From: Alphaproteobacteria bacterium
GTDB lineage: Bacteria > Pseudomonadota > Alphaproteobacteria > Rhodobacterales > Rhodobacteraceae
DNA length: 64,000 bases
Assembly (NCBI GenBank): GCA_030431825.1
Contig: JAUIIJ010000005.1
Span: forward strand, 62,001 to 126,000
Reading direction: 5' to 3'
Shown here: positions 52,850-61,398 of the stretch, piece by piece
Position numbering within the stretch: the first letter of the stretch is position 1
Layout of the letters: the number at the start of each line of letters is the position of its first letter
Notes under the pieces: model-generated
Told to the model about the DNA's origin: nothing
Database searches by the model: none
Seen by the model: only the letters and a program-made list of their open reading frames with translations
Position numbers and translations under genes: made by a program

Positions 52850-53863
52850 TCAGTACTCGACACGCTTGTAGTAGCGCCGCGTTGTCAGCGGATGCTCCCG
52901 GAGCACTTCGAGATGCGCGCTCAGCCGTTCGAGCAGGCTCGCAAGCACCACCGGCGATATCATCGCACGCACCGAATTGCTGATGCCGGGCAGGTCGGTC
53001 TTTGCGGTGTCGATCACCCGCAGCTGGTCGGTATAACGGGGCACGAATTTCTCGACCCGATCGGCAAGCGGGCGGTACGGGTCTTCGCCTTTCAGCAAGA
53101 ACACGCTGACGCCCGGTTCGACCAATTCCAGTGTCCCGTGAAAGAAATCCGAGGCGTGCACCGGTCGCGTGCGGATCCATTGCATTTCTTCGAGGATGCA
53201 CATGCCGTAGTAATGTGCTGCGGGCCAGGCTGAACCGGCGCCGGTGAAGATGTGATAGGTTTCATCCTTGACCGTTTCGGCCAAGGTTGCGGCCTCGTCT
53301 TCGAACGCGGCTTTCGCGTCGGCCAGCAACTCGGGCAAGCGTTGCAGTTCGGCGACGATCTCGTTGTAATTTCCGATCTCGCCGCGAGCGTCTAGGATGC
53401 TCAGCACCAGCAGAAGCGATTGCAGATGGAACATCTCGGAGGAAGTGTCGTCTTCAGCGAAATTCGTGAAGTTGTAATCCGCCTCCTGCGCCAAGGGTGT
53501 GTTGGCATGACCGGTAAGAGACAGCGTGCGCGCGCCGACCGACTTGAGATAACTCAGCAATTCGACGCTTTCCTTGGTGGTGCCAGACAGCGATGGGAGC
53601 ACGACAAGCGCGCGCTCGTTCAATCCAGCTGGCGGGGCCAGCACAACTTGTGCCGGCATCTGCCCGCTGACCGGAAAGGTCGAATAGCGTGTAGCCAGTT
53701 CAATGGCCGGCTGTGTCAGGAATTGCACACCGCCGGTGCCCATGAAGAACACCCGCTCGACCCCCGAAGACAGCAATTCGCCCACGAGGCTATGCAATTC
53801 GTCGGCAATCCGAAGTGCGCCACTCTGGATGGAAAGGTATCGGTCGCGGTCAAAATTCAGCAT
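52850..53863 (-). CDS. frlB: SIS-domain deglycase, FrlB-like
   Basis: A 337-residue double-SIS protein. It matches E. coli FrlB (fructoselysine-6-phosphate deglycase, 340 residues): phosphosugar loop LPSLSGTTKESVELL near 89-103, ASDFFHGTLELVEPGV at 237-252, RYTDQLRVID near 275-284, and the ending HPLTTRRYYKRVEY. Glu225/226 in EEMQW and His242 in FFHG fall where the FrlB catalytic Glu and His lie. FrlB splits fructosyl-amino acid 6-phosphates into glucose 6-phosphate and the amino acid. It is the first gene of the operon, behind two LacI operators. AgaS-type deaminase is the alternative. Confidence 0.82.
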   Translation of the reverse strand: MLNFDRDRYLSIQSGALRIADELHSLVGELLSSGVERVFFMGTGGVQFLTQPAIELATRYSTFPVSGQMPAQVVLAPPAGLNERALVVLPSLSGTTKESVELLSYLKSVGARTLSLTGHANTPLAQEADYNFTNFAEDDTSSEMFHLQSLLLVLSILDARGEIGNYNEIVAELQRLPELLADAKAAFEDEAATLAETVKDETYHIFTGAGSAWPAAHYYGMCILEEMQWIRTRPVHASDFFHGTLELVEPGVSVFLLKGEDPYRPLADRVEKFVPRYTDQLRVIDTAKTDLPGISNSVRAMISPVVLASLLERLSAHLEVLREHPLTTRRYYKRVEY

Positions 53864-53953
53864 GTTCTTACGATTCCTTGTTGGTGACTCTTTCCCGTGC
53901 CTACGCCCTTTCAACGGCGTGTGCCGGGTCACGTCCCGGTCTGCATTCACTAT

Positions 53954-53969
53954 ATGAGACCGATCTCAT
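53954..53969. promoter_or_regulatory. LacI-family operator O1
   Basis: ATGAGACCGATCTCAT is an even palindrome (14 of 16 symmetric), the form used by LacI/GalR repressors. It lies 91 bases before frlB and touches a TATAGT hexamer reading toward frlB, so binding should block transcription. The same motif recurs at 54009, 60035 and 60066. Confidence 0.75.
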
Positions 53970-54008
53970 AACGATCTCAAAAAAAGACGGCATCGTCGCA
54001 CTCCGCTT

Positions 54009-54024
54009 ATGATACCGATCTCAT
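54009..54024. promoter_or_regulatory. LacI-family operator O2
   Basis: ATGATACCGATCTCAT differs from O1 at one base and lies 55 bases from it centre to centre, a spacing that would allow looping or dual repression of frlB and of lacI-1 itself. Confidence 0.75.
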
Positions 54025-54251
54025 ATATACGCTGCCATATCGCGTGAAACCTGGCAAGAAAAATTCGTTTCGTAAGTTTTTCGTTTATACACAGTAATAT
54101 AAAAGATATGGGCTGAAGTGAAACGTCAGACTCTGTCACGCGCCCCACAAATCGGCAGCCGGCACGATTCGCTGCGCTTTTGCTTGGCACTTTTGCTGTG
54201 GGCGTGCCAGTAGGTGCTGGGAAACGCTGCCCCAAGTGAAAGGTCCCGCCC

Positions 54252-55265
54252 GTGTCACGCAAGACCATTACCATCAAGGATGTTGCCGCCGAGGCCAAGG
54301 TGTCGCGCGCGACGGCGGCGCGGGCGTTGAACAACTATGGCTATGTCGGCGGAGAGGTATCCGAGCGGGTGCGCGAGGCGGCCCAACGTCTCGGTTATCG
54401 GCACAACAGGGTGGCACAGGCGCTGAGGCGCGGAGAACTCCCCCTTGTCGGGTTCATTCCCGGCGACGTGCAGAATCCCTTCTTCGCCCAGATTGCCCAT
54501 GACTTGGATCGGAGCCTCAGACCCCAGGGTCACAACCTGCTGATCGCCTGCAGCGAGGAAGATCTCGAGCAGGAGCGGGCGGTGCTGGAGAACCTTCGCA
54601 GCCTGAGCGTTCGTGGTTTCATCGTGGCACCGACATCGGAGCAGGAAACGCAGCACTTTCAGGAATTGGCCGCAGCGGGCACGCCGATCGTCATGATCGA
54701 CCGGCGCGCGGGGACAATCGGGTGCGACAGCATCGTGGTCGACAACAACGGCGGTGCGCGCGAAGCCGTGAATTACCTTGTCGCCAACGGACATCGCAGG
54801 ATCGCGTTCTTGGGGGATGAAGCGCGGATATTCACAGCGCGAGAGCGGTTGGCCGGATATCGCAAGGCACTTGAGGAGAATGGGATCGAAAGCGACGAGC
54901 GTCTGATCGCCGTCTCGCCTTCGACGACCAAACATGCCGTCGAGACCGCGATCAGGCTTTTCAGACAGGCGCCCGCGCCGACGGCGCTGTTCACGGTCGA
55001 CAGCCTGATGACCACGGGGGCTCTGATCGCCCTGCGCAGCATGGGGTTGAGCGTGCCGAGAGATGTCTCGCTCGTGGGGTTCGACGACTTTGATTTCGCG
55101 ACCTTCACCGACCCGCAGATCACGGTGGTTGCGCAACCGATCGACCGTATCGGCCCGCTGGCGGCGGAAATTCTGCTGCGACGGATAGATGGCGACCAAT
55201 CTGAGCCGCAGCACCATGTCTTTCCGACCAAAATGATCGTTCGGGGATCCGTTGCAGCTTTATGA
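54252..55265 (+). CDS. LacI-family repressor 1
   Basis: A 337-residue regulator. The N-terminal helix-turn-helix and hinge are at about 5-60 (TIKDVAAEAKVSRATAARAL, then AQRLGYRHNRVAQALRRGE), and a periplasmic-binding-like effector domain is at 63-330 (LVGFIPGDVQNPFFAQIAHD, VSLVGFDDFDFATFTDPQIT). The start is GTG at 54252, preceded by GAAAGG. It is divergent from the frlB-like operon with operators O1 and O2 between. The recognition helix region closely resembles that of LacI-2 (both VS-x-ATAAR), which fits the shared operator sequence. Confidence 0.93.
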   Translation: MSRKTITIKDVAAEAKVSRATAARALNNYGYVGGEVSERVREAAQRLGYRHNRVAQALRRGELPLVGFIPGDVQNPFFAQIAHDLDRSLRPQGHNLLIACSEEDLEQERAVLENLRSLSVRGFIVAPTSEQETQHFQELAAAGTPIVMIDRRAGTIGCDSIVVDNNGGAREAVNYLVANGHRRIAFLGDEARIFTARERLAGYRKALEENGIESDERLIAVSPSTTKHAVETAIRLFRQAPAPTALFTVDSLMTTGALIALRSMGLSVPRDVSLVGFDDFDFATFTDPQITVVAQPIDRIGPLAAEILLRRIDGDQSEPQHHVFPTKMIVRGSVAAL

Positions 55266-55356
55266 ACCGGAGCGCCGGCTATCCGGCAGCCGCTGCAACG
55301 GGAACGGCTGACCGTGGGCCAGCCGCCGATTGCCGCGACGCCTTGAACCCTGCGTT

Positions 55357-56487
55357 TCAGTGCATGAACCGTTCCGGCCGGAAGGGGTCCAGGAGTTCGT
55401 GGCGCAGGCCGAGTGCCATCTCTTCGGCCAGAAGCTCGCCGGCGATCAGGCCAAGCGTGGCGCCGCTGTGCGAGAACGCAAGGTAGCAGCCCGGCAGGGC
55501 GGTCACTTCGCCGAAAACCGGCTCGCCGTCACCGGGAATGGGCTTGGGTCCGTAATGCACCGTCGCGACATCGAGCGCGGGCGCGGGATCCATCACCTTT
55601 TTCGCTTCTTCAATCAATCCGTCAATGACCCATTGCTCGACGTGATAACTGCCATCGGGCTGTTGACGAACTTCGTCCTCGGGCCAGCCCGAGTCGAGAA
55701 AGAACGCGCCTGTTGCGGTCGGACGCACGGCCACGCGCGGGGTATTCAGAACGGCGCGCAAGGGGTGATCCACCGGGTGCGTCTCGACCAGAACCGCGAC
55801 CGGTGTCGCGTCATCCACCCGAACCCCCATCTCGGCCGCCATGGCCGGCACCGCGGGGCCGGTGGCAACAAGTGTCACGTCTGCTTCAAAGCAGCGTCCG
55901 TCAGATGTTTTGGCGCCTCGCGCGCGCCCGTCGTGGACATGAACCTCGGCGGGGCCTGCGTCGGTTACGATTTCGCCGCCCTTGGCGCGCAGTTCCTCGG
56001 CCAGCAGCGCGATCAGCACCGGGAGTTCGACCCAGCCTTCGTTCGGGTTGAGAATGGCCCCCGGCTCGGTAATCGCGGTGCCGTTCACCCCCGGCACCCA
56101 TGTCGCGACGTCCGCGCCGCCGATCAACAGGGCTTCGTAACCCAGATTGCGCTCATACCGATAGATCTCGGCGATCTCGTTTTCCGCGTCCGCTGCATCC
56201 CAAGTCAGACCGCCATCGAAACGCAGCCAATCGGCATCACGATGCCGGTCGGACAGGCTGCGATAGCGTTCCATACCTGCCTGCCGCAGCCGGTGATAGG
56301 GAATGGACCGGCGGCGGGACGAGTTCAGCCAGGCCAGCGAGCGCCCCGAGGCACCATTGGCCAGTGGCCCATCGTTGATGAGGGTCACGGCGACTCCCAT
56401 GCGGGCCAGCTGCACGGCGGTCGATACACCAAAGATACCTCCGCCGATGATCACGGCGCTCTCGATTTGAAGATTGGAAGAAGACAT
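55357..56487 (-). CDS. FAD-dependent oxidoreductase, DAO family (glycine oxidase-like)
   Basis: A 376-residue flavoprotein. The ADP-binding motif GGGIFG is at 15-20 in AVIIGGGIFGVSTAVQLARM. The DAO second motif GASGRSLAWLNSSRRRS follows near 45-61, and the C-terminal FAD contact FSHSGATLGLIAGELLAEE near 339-357. Family members oxidise D-amino acids, glycine, sarcosine or fructosyl-amino acids (bacterial amadoriases such as SocD belong here). It shares one base with the Gfo/Idh gene (TGATG), in an operon with an amino acid importer, so an N-substituted amino acid substrate is likely. Confidence 0.9.
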   Translation of the reverse strand: MSSSNLQIESAVIIGGGIFGVSTAVQLARMGVAVTLINDGPLANGASGRSLAWLNSSRRRSIPYHRLRQAGMERYRSLSDRHRDADWLRFDGGLTWDAADAENEIAEIYRYERNLGYEALLIGGADVATWVPGVNGTAITEPGAILNPNEGWVELPVLIALLAEELRAKGGEIVTDAGPAEVHVHDGRARGAKTSDGRCFEADVTLVATGPAVPAMAAEMGVRVDDATPVAVLVETHPVDHPLRAVLNTPRVAVRPTATGAFFLDSGWPEDEVRQQPDGSYHVEQWVIDGLIEEAKKVMDPAPALDVATVHYGPKPIPGDGEPVFGEVTALPGCYLAFSHSGATLGLIAGELLAEEMALGLRHELLDPFRPERFMH

Positions 56488-57521
56488 CAGGCAACTCCTG
56501 CGATGGATTTCGTTTCTGCAACCGGTTCCCAGACTCCGGTTCGTGCGGCGCGTGTCGTGGCTTCAAGGGTCGCTGCATTGCCGCGTATCTCGTCCAGGGC
56601 GGTCGCCCAGCCATCGCGCGCGCGTACCTGCCGGACAAACGCCTCGGCCTGGAGCCGGTATTGGTCTGCGGCCGGCATGGTCTGAATCTCGCGGCCGCTG
56701 CCCAGCAGGTCGGTGCCGGGATCGATGACGAGCCGCGCGCGATGATCGCGCGGGCAATTGAATGGGGCGTCGAACACCAGATATCCGTCCGTACCCAGCA
56801 ACGTCAGGCGCTGCACCAGCGCGGATTGCGTGCTCACGGTAAATCCGAGCTGTCCACCGCCCGCGAAACGCGCCGCTCCGGTGGTAATCCGGTCAGTACC
56901 GAAGGCCGCATCGCGCTCCATAGTGGCGGTGACGCTCTCAGGTGTCTTTCCAAAGAAAAACCGCGCGGTATCCAGCGCGTAACAGCCGATGTCATAAAGA
57001 CCGCCGCCGCCGATATCCGCCTGATTGCGCACATTTTCCGGATCGTGATTGGCGTAGGAAAACAACGCCTGAACCGCGGTGAGGCGTCCGATCCTGCCGG
57101 CGCGGACAAGCTCTCTGGCGGTTGTCCATTGCGGATGGTGGTGCGTCATGAAGGCTTCGGCCACGAACCTGTCCGCCTGTTGTGCGGCCTCGGCCACCTG
57201 TTCGGCGTCTTCAAGGGTGAGGGCCAGCGGTTTTTCACAAAGCACGTGTTTGCCGGCCTTCAGTGCCTGCAAGGTCAGGGGTACGTGCAGGTGATTGGGC
57301 AGCGGGATATAAACCGCGTCGATGTCGGGAGAGGCGAGCAGCGCCTCGTAGCTTGCATGATGTCGGGGAACGTCGAAATCCCGGGCGAAGGCCTGCGCGC
57401 GCGCTGCGTCACGAGATGCGATCGCCATGACGCGGCAGCCTTCTGCTGATTGAAGAGCCGGCAACATGGCCTTGCGGGCGATGCCTGCCGTGCCGAGAAT
57501 GCCCCAAGAGAGAATGGTCAT
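56487..57521 (-). CDS. Gfo/Idh/MocA-family oxidoreductase
   Basis: A 344-residue NAD(P)-dependent dehydrogenase. Rossmann motif GILGTAGIARKAML is near residues 7-20, and the signature GKHVLCEKPLALTLEDAEQV is near 89-108 with the conserved Glu-Lys-Pro. The C-terminal domain shows IGGGGLYDIGCYALDTARFF near 170-189. Members oxidise sugars, inositols or opine-derived sugars; MocA itself acts in rhizopine breakdown. Position between an amino acid importer and a DAO flavoprotein suggests processing of the sugar part of an opine-like or Amadori compound. Substrate not determined. Confidence 0.9.
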   Translation of the reverse strand: MTILSWGILGTAGIARKAMLPALQSAEGCRVMAIASRDAARAQAFARDFDVPRHHASYEALLASPDIDAVYIPLPNHLHVPLTLQALKAGKHVLCEKPLALTLEDAEQVAEAAQQADRFVAEAFMTHHHPQWTTARELVRAGRIGRLTAVQALFSYANHDPENVRNQADIGGGGLYDIGCYALDTARFFFGKTPESVTATMERDAAFGTDRITTGAARFAGGGQLGFTVSTQSALVQRLTLLGTDGYLVFDAPFNCPRDHRARLVIDPGTDLLGSGREIQTMPAADQYRLQAEAFVRQVRARDGWATALDEIRGNAATLEATTRAARTGVWEPVAETKSIAGVA

Positions 57522-57545
57522 CGATGCGTTTCCTGAATTGTCAGT

Positions 57546-59060
57546 TTAGAGAACTTCGGCGAAGAACTTTTTCAGCCGGTCGGTCCCGGGATTGGTGAAC
57601 AGATCTTCGGGTGGACCCTGCTCGACAATCTGACCCTCGTCCATGAAAACGATCTGGTCAGCGACCTGCCGGGCGAAACCCATCTCGTGTGTCACCACAA
57701 CCATGGTCATGCCGCGGCGTCCAAGGTCGGCCATCAGGTTGAGCACCCCCTTGACCAGTTCCGGATCGAGTGCGCTGGTCACTTCGTCGAACAGTACGAC
57801 CTCCGGGTCCATTGCGAGGGCCCGGGCGATTGCGACGCGCTGCTGCTGCCCGCCCGACAGGCTGCTCGGACGATGATCGCCGCGCCCCTGAAGACCGACA
57901 TCGGCGAGGCGGGCTTCGGCGATGCGGCGCGCCTCGTCCTTGTTCATCCCCTTGATTTTGGTCAGCGACAGCATGATGTTGCCCAGTGCCGTGTGATCGG
58001 GGAACAGGTTGAAATGCTGAAACACCATCCCGACCCGCGCCCGCAGACGCTCCGGTTTCATGCTGCGGATGTCGACACCGTCGAGCCGTACTTCACCCGC
58101 GTTCATGTCGACCAGCCGGTTGAGACTGCGCAGCAAGGTGGATTTGCCTGAACCGGACGGCCCGATGACACAGGTGACAGAGCCTTGCGGAATCTCGAGA
58201 TCAATCCCGCGCAACACCTCGAGTTGCCCGTAAGAGAGCCGAAGCCCCTTGATCGACAGGCTGCCACCGTCGAACCGCGTTGCGTCACTGTCCTCGTGGC
58301 GGACGTTGCTGAGTTCCTCGACCTCCTCGAGACCGCTGGTCGGTTGCACGCGCTGCGGTGATTTTCCAGTGCGCAGACGGTGGTCGAAATAGTTCACCAG
58401 ATGAGTCAGCGGGACAGTTATCGCGAGATAGAAGATACCGGCCAGCAGCAGCGGCGAGAGGTTGCCTGTCACCACGGCGGCGTCCTGACCGACGCGGAAG
58501 ATCTCCCGCTCGGATGCCAGCAGCCCCAGGAAATAGATCAGGCTGGAATCCTTCACGTTCGCGATGAACTGGTTGACCATCGCCGGCAACACGCGCCGGA
58601 TGCCCTGCGGAATCACGATCAGCCGCATTCCCTGACCGTAGCTCATGGACAGGGCGCGGCATGCCTCCATTTGTCCGGTGGGCACGCTCTGGATCCCGGC
58701 GCGAAAGATCTCGCCCAGATAGGCGCCTGCGATCAGGCTCAGGGCCAGGATTCCGAGCGGATAGGGAGAGGGCCCGAACAGGTCCCGGCCCAGTCCGGCC
58801 AGTCCCTGGCCAATCAGCAGGATGGTGACGATTGCGGGAAGGCCCCGGAAGATGTCGGTATAGATCCGTGCCGGCACGCGCAGCCAGAGTGACCGTGAAA
58901 TGCCCATGACCGCCAGAATGATGCCGATCAGAATACCGATCACCGTCGAGGCAAAGGCGAGGATCAGCGTGTTCTTCAGGCCGGTCGTCATCATGATCGG
59001 CAGGATTTCGACCATCGCCTCCCAGTCAAGGAAGGTTCGGCGGAGGTTTTCTAGCCACAT
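57546..59060 (-). CDS. Polar amino acid ABC transporter, fused permease and ATPase
   Basis: A 504-residue fusion. Residues 1-230 form a HisM-type permease (hydrophobic segments from 20; coupling loop ACRALSMSYGQGMRLIVIPQ near 132-151). Residues 265-504 form a GlnQ-type ATPase: Walker A GPSGSGKSTLLRSLNRLV near 296-313, signature LSGGQQQRVAIARALAMDPE near 402-421, DEVTSALDPE near 425-434, switch His in VVVTHEMGFARQV near 456-468. The linker carries a TSGLEEVEE stretch. The usual arrangement has separate genes. It is downstream of the SBP at 59147 and imports its ligand. LacI control via 60035/60066 is likely. Confidence 0.92.
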   Translation of the reverse strand: MWLENLRRTFLDWEAMVEILPIMMTTGLKNTLILAFASTVIGILIGIILAVMGISRSLWLRVPARIYTDIFRGLPAIVTILLIGQGLAGLGRDLFGPSPYPLGILALSLIAGAYLGEIFRAGIQSVPTGQMEACRALSMSYGQGMRLIVIPQGIRRVLPAMVNQFIANVKDSSLIYFLGLLASEREIFRVGQDAAVVTGNLSPLLLAGIFYLAITVPLTHLVNYFDHRLRTGKSPQRVQPTSGLEEVEELSNVRHEDSDATRFDGGSLSIKGLRLSYGQLEVLRGIDLEIPQGSVTCVIGPSGSGKSTLLRSLNRLVDMNAGEVRLDGVDIRSMKPERLRARVGMVFQHFNLFPDHTALGNIMLSLTKIKGMNKDEARRIAEARLADVGLQGRGDHRPSSLSGGQQQRVAIARALAMDPEVVLFDEVTSALDPELVKGVLNLMADLGRRGMTMVVVTHEMGFARQVADQIVFMDEGQIVEQGPPEDLFTNPGTDRLKKFFAEVL

Positions 59061-59146
59061 GCGGGGGATCTCCTCGGGCGCTTTGCCCGGTCACGAATTC
59101 AATGGTGCGGCCGCCGGGGAGGATGGCGACCGCGAGAACGGCCGCG

Positions 59147-59971
59147 TCAGCCGTCCTTGGGGAGATATTGTTCCGGCATCGGCGAACCGGGGAACCATTG
59201 CTGGTAGAGCTCTCGCCATGTGCCATCGTCCATGGCCGCCTGCATCGCTTCGTTCAGCGCATCGCGCAGGGCATCATTGCCGGGCTGCACCGCGAAGCCG
59301 GCGGGCGCATCGAATGAGGGAATGTTGATCTTGAGCGCGAGGTCGTAGCGTTCGCCATAGGTCTTCGCCGCTTCGTAATCGAGGAAATGGGCGTCGATCG
59401 TGCCGTTGTTGAGCGCGGCAACGCCTGTGTTGTTGTCAGGGAACTGCACGATGGCCGCGCCTTCGAAGTTCTTTTTGGCATAGAGCTCCTGCAACGTGCC
59501 CTGCACCACGCCAAGGCGCTTGCCTTCAAGCGTTGCCACGTCCTCGCCGATGTCATCGTCGGCGGACAGGACCGTCAGATAGCCCGCCAGGTAGCCATCG
59601 GTGAAATCGACCACCTCGGCGCGTTGTTCGGTGATGCCGATGGCGGCTGCGGCGATATCAAAGCGCCCGTTGGCCACCGAAGGCAGCAGGGCAGCGAATT
59701 CCTGCCCGGTGAACAGGATCTGATCTTCCTCAAAGCCCAGCCGCCCGAGCACGTTCTTTAGGAATTCCACATCAAAGCCGGAGAACTCGCCGGTGGCGCT
59801 GGTAAAGGCGTAGGGCTTTGCGTCGCCGAGCGAGCCCACGCTGACGGTGCCGGGCGTGATCAGGTTGTACGGGTTTTCGTCGGCCCTTGAGCCTGTCGCA
59901 GATAGAAGTGCTGCCGTGCAGAATGTCGCGACTGCGGTCTTCGCGGCATGAGAAATAAATGGGGGCATCAT
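59147..59971 (-). CDS. Amino acid ABC transporter substrate-binding protein (family 3)
   Basis: A 274-residue periplasmic protein. A signal peptide ends near SRA-DE (about residue 31). The family 3 pattern is visible: [20 protein letters not shown] near 53-72, [20 protein letters not shown] near 102-121, [20 protein letters not shown] near 146-165, and ending [25 protein letters not shown] lies before the ATG pair at 59971/59968. It is the first gene of operon 2 and stands behind two palindromes matching the frlB operators. Ligands of this family are amino acids and opines. Confidence 0.93.
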   Translation of the reverse strand: MMPPFISHAAKTAVATFCTAALLSATGSRADENPYNLITPGTVSVGSLGDAKPYAFTSATGEFSGFDVEFLKNVLGRLGFEEDQILFTGQEFAALLPSVANGRFDIAAAAIGITEQRAEVVDFTDGYLAGYLTVLSADDDIGEDVATLEGKRLGVVQGTLQELYAKKNFEGAAIVQFPDNNTGVAALNNGTIDAHFLDYEAAKTYGERYDLALKINIPSFDAPAGFAVQPGNDALRDALNEAMQAAMDDGTWRELYQQWFPGSPMPEQYLPKDG

Positions 59972-60034
59972 GTCGATAAGTCTCCACTGTTGTTGCTTTC
60001 GGGGCGCGTCTGGGCTGCGCGAACCGACGTATGG

Positions 60035-60048
60035 TGATACCAGTATCA
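60035..60048. promoter_or_regulatory. LacI-family operator O3
   Basis: TGATACCAGTATCA is symmetric at 12 of 14 positions and matches O2 in its left half. It lies 64 bases before the amino acid binding-protein start, in the divergent region with lacI-2. Confidence 0.7.
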
Positions 60049-60065
60049 ATGCGCTCTGAGCGGCA

Positions 60066-60081
60066 ATGAGACCGGTCTCAA
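60066..60081. promoter_or_regulatory. LacI-family operator O4
   Basis: ATGAGACCGGTCTCAA contains the perfect 14-base palindrome TGAGACCGGTCTCA, the best copy of the motif. It lies 81-96 bases before lacI-2 and 32 bases from O3 centre to centre. Confidence 0.78.
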
Positions 60082-60161
60082 TAGATGTATTTGTCAGGAA
60101 TGTTTTGATTCGCGTCAACGATTTTGTTACAGGTGCGGAAAAGCGAGCAGATGATCCCCGG

Positions 60162-61226
60162 ATGAAGTCGAACACTGGCTCTGTGACGGTCGCCGACGTG
60201 GCGCGCGCCGCGAAAGTATCGAAAGCAACCGCGGCGCGGGTGCTGGGCGGTTATGGCGTGGCCAGCGAGAGTACCCGCGAAGCGGTGAACCGCGCCGCGG
60301 CACAACTGGGGTACGTAGCCAACGATCTTGCGCGCTCGATGAGCACCGGGCGAACGGGTCTGATCGGCGTCGTCGTCGGCGATATCGAGAACGCATTTTT
60401 CAGCAAGGCGGTGCGGGGCATATCCGATACTGCCAGGGCGGCGGGCCTGAATGTCATCATCACGAATTCGAGCGAAACCGTGGAACAGGAGCGGGAAATG
60501 GTTGGCGTGCTTCTTCGGCAGCGCGTGGCAGGACTTATCGTTGCGCCGACGGATTCCCGGGTTGTCGATCATCTGCAGGCCGCAATCGCTTCGGGCACGC
60601 CAGTCGTGACGCTTGACCGTGATCTGGCCGCTCTCGATGCCGATGCGGTCTGTGGCGCGGATTACGACGCGGCGCGGCACGTGATGCGACGGTTACAGGA
60701 TCATGGACACCGCGAAATCGCCTATGTCACCGCGTTGACCGATCCGGTCCTGCAGAGTGACGATCTGGGCGGTGTTCCCATTTCGGCGGTTCGGGAACGT
60801 TTGCGTGGCTTTGTGGACGCGTCGCGAGAGGCGGGGGTCGCGCAGCCGGAGCAGCTGATCTTTACCAATGCCGTCAACGAAGACAGGATCTTCGGCATCG
60901 TCGCCACGCTCTTGCAGCGGCGGCCACGTATCACTGCCGTGCTCGCTTCCGACAGCATCATCGGTGCGGATGTGTTCCGCGCGCTCGCCAGCGCCGGTAT
61001 CAGAATCCCGCAGGACCTGTCTTTCGTCTCGTGGTTTGACGCGGATTGGACAAGAATTGCCTCGCCGTCCGTATCCGTTGTGGACCAGCCGACCTATCGT
61101 TTCGGTGCGCGGGCGACGGAGTGCCTGATCGAGCGGCTGAACGGCAGCACGAGCGCGCCGCGCAAGCTGCAGATCGCGACGAACCTTATCGAACGCGGGT
61201 CGATCGGAGCGGCGCCGGGCAACTGA
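60162..61226 (+). CDS. LacI-family repressor 2
   Basis: A 354-residue regulator. The helix-turn-helix and hinge are at about 6-62 ([20 protein letters not shown], then [18 protein letters not shown]). The effector domain is at 65-345 ([20 protein letters not shown], and [20 protein letters not shown]). The start is placed at 60162 because a longer in-frame start at 60066 would translate operator O4; [15 protein letters not shown] is the usual N-terminal form. It is divergent from the amino acid importer operon. Binding of the same motif as LacI-1 is inferred from similar recognition helices and shared sites. Confidence 0.92.
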   Translation: MKSNTGSVTVADVARAAKVSKATAARVLGGYGVASESTREAVNRAAAQLGYVANDLARSMSTGRTGLIGVVVGDIENAFFSKAVRGISDTARAAGLNVIITNSSETVEQEREMVGVLLRQRVAGLIVAPTDSRVVDHLQAAIASGTPVVTLDRDLAALDADAVCGADYDAARHVMRRLQDHGHREIAYVTALTDPVLQSDDLGGVPISAVRERLRGFVDASREAGVAQPEQLIFTNAVNEDRIFGIVATLLQRRPRITAVLASDSIIGADVFRALASAGIRIPQDLSFVSWFDADWTRIASPSVSVVDQPTYRFGARATECLIERLNGSTSAPRKLQIATNLIERGSIGAAPGN

Positions 61227-61345
61227 TCACATGGCCTGCTGGCACCGCGATTTTCAGGAAATCTTGTCTGCTGTGCCGGTTCCGGATGCCGCCCGAACCA
61301 TGCGCGCATAACAGTTTTTCGGGTCTTTGCCGCCGGCATTTGCTT

Positions 61346-61375
61346 TTGATTGTGAAAATAAATCGAACGGATAAG
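61346..61375 (+). promoter_or_regulatory. Candidate sigma-70 promoter for luxR-type gene
   Basis: TTGATT and GATAAG are separated by 18 bases, ending 23 bases before the ATG of the regulator, which has AAGGAAGG as ribosome site. Neither hexamer is perfect. Confidence 0.35.
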
Positions 61376-61398
61376 CTGCGGCATAAAGGAAGGGCAGA

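Larger units (their letters stand above)
53864..54251. other. Divergent promoter region between frlB operon and lacI-1
   Basis: This 388-base stretch carries two palindromic operators (53954 and 54009). It also has a TATAGT -10-like hexamer on the minus strand (53949-53954) abutting the first operator, and a third half site GATCTCA near 53973. No gene is present. Confidence 0.6.

Noticed and set aside
60066..60161. Upstream start of LacI-2
   Set aside because: It would translate through operator O4; the family N terminus starts at 60162.
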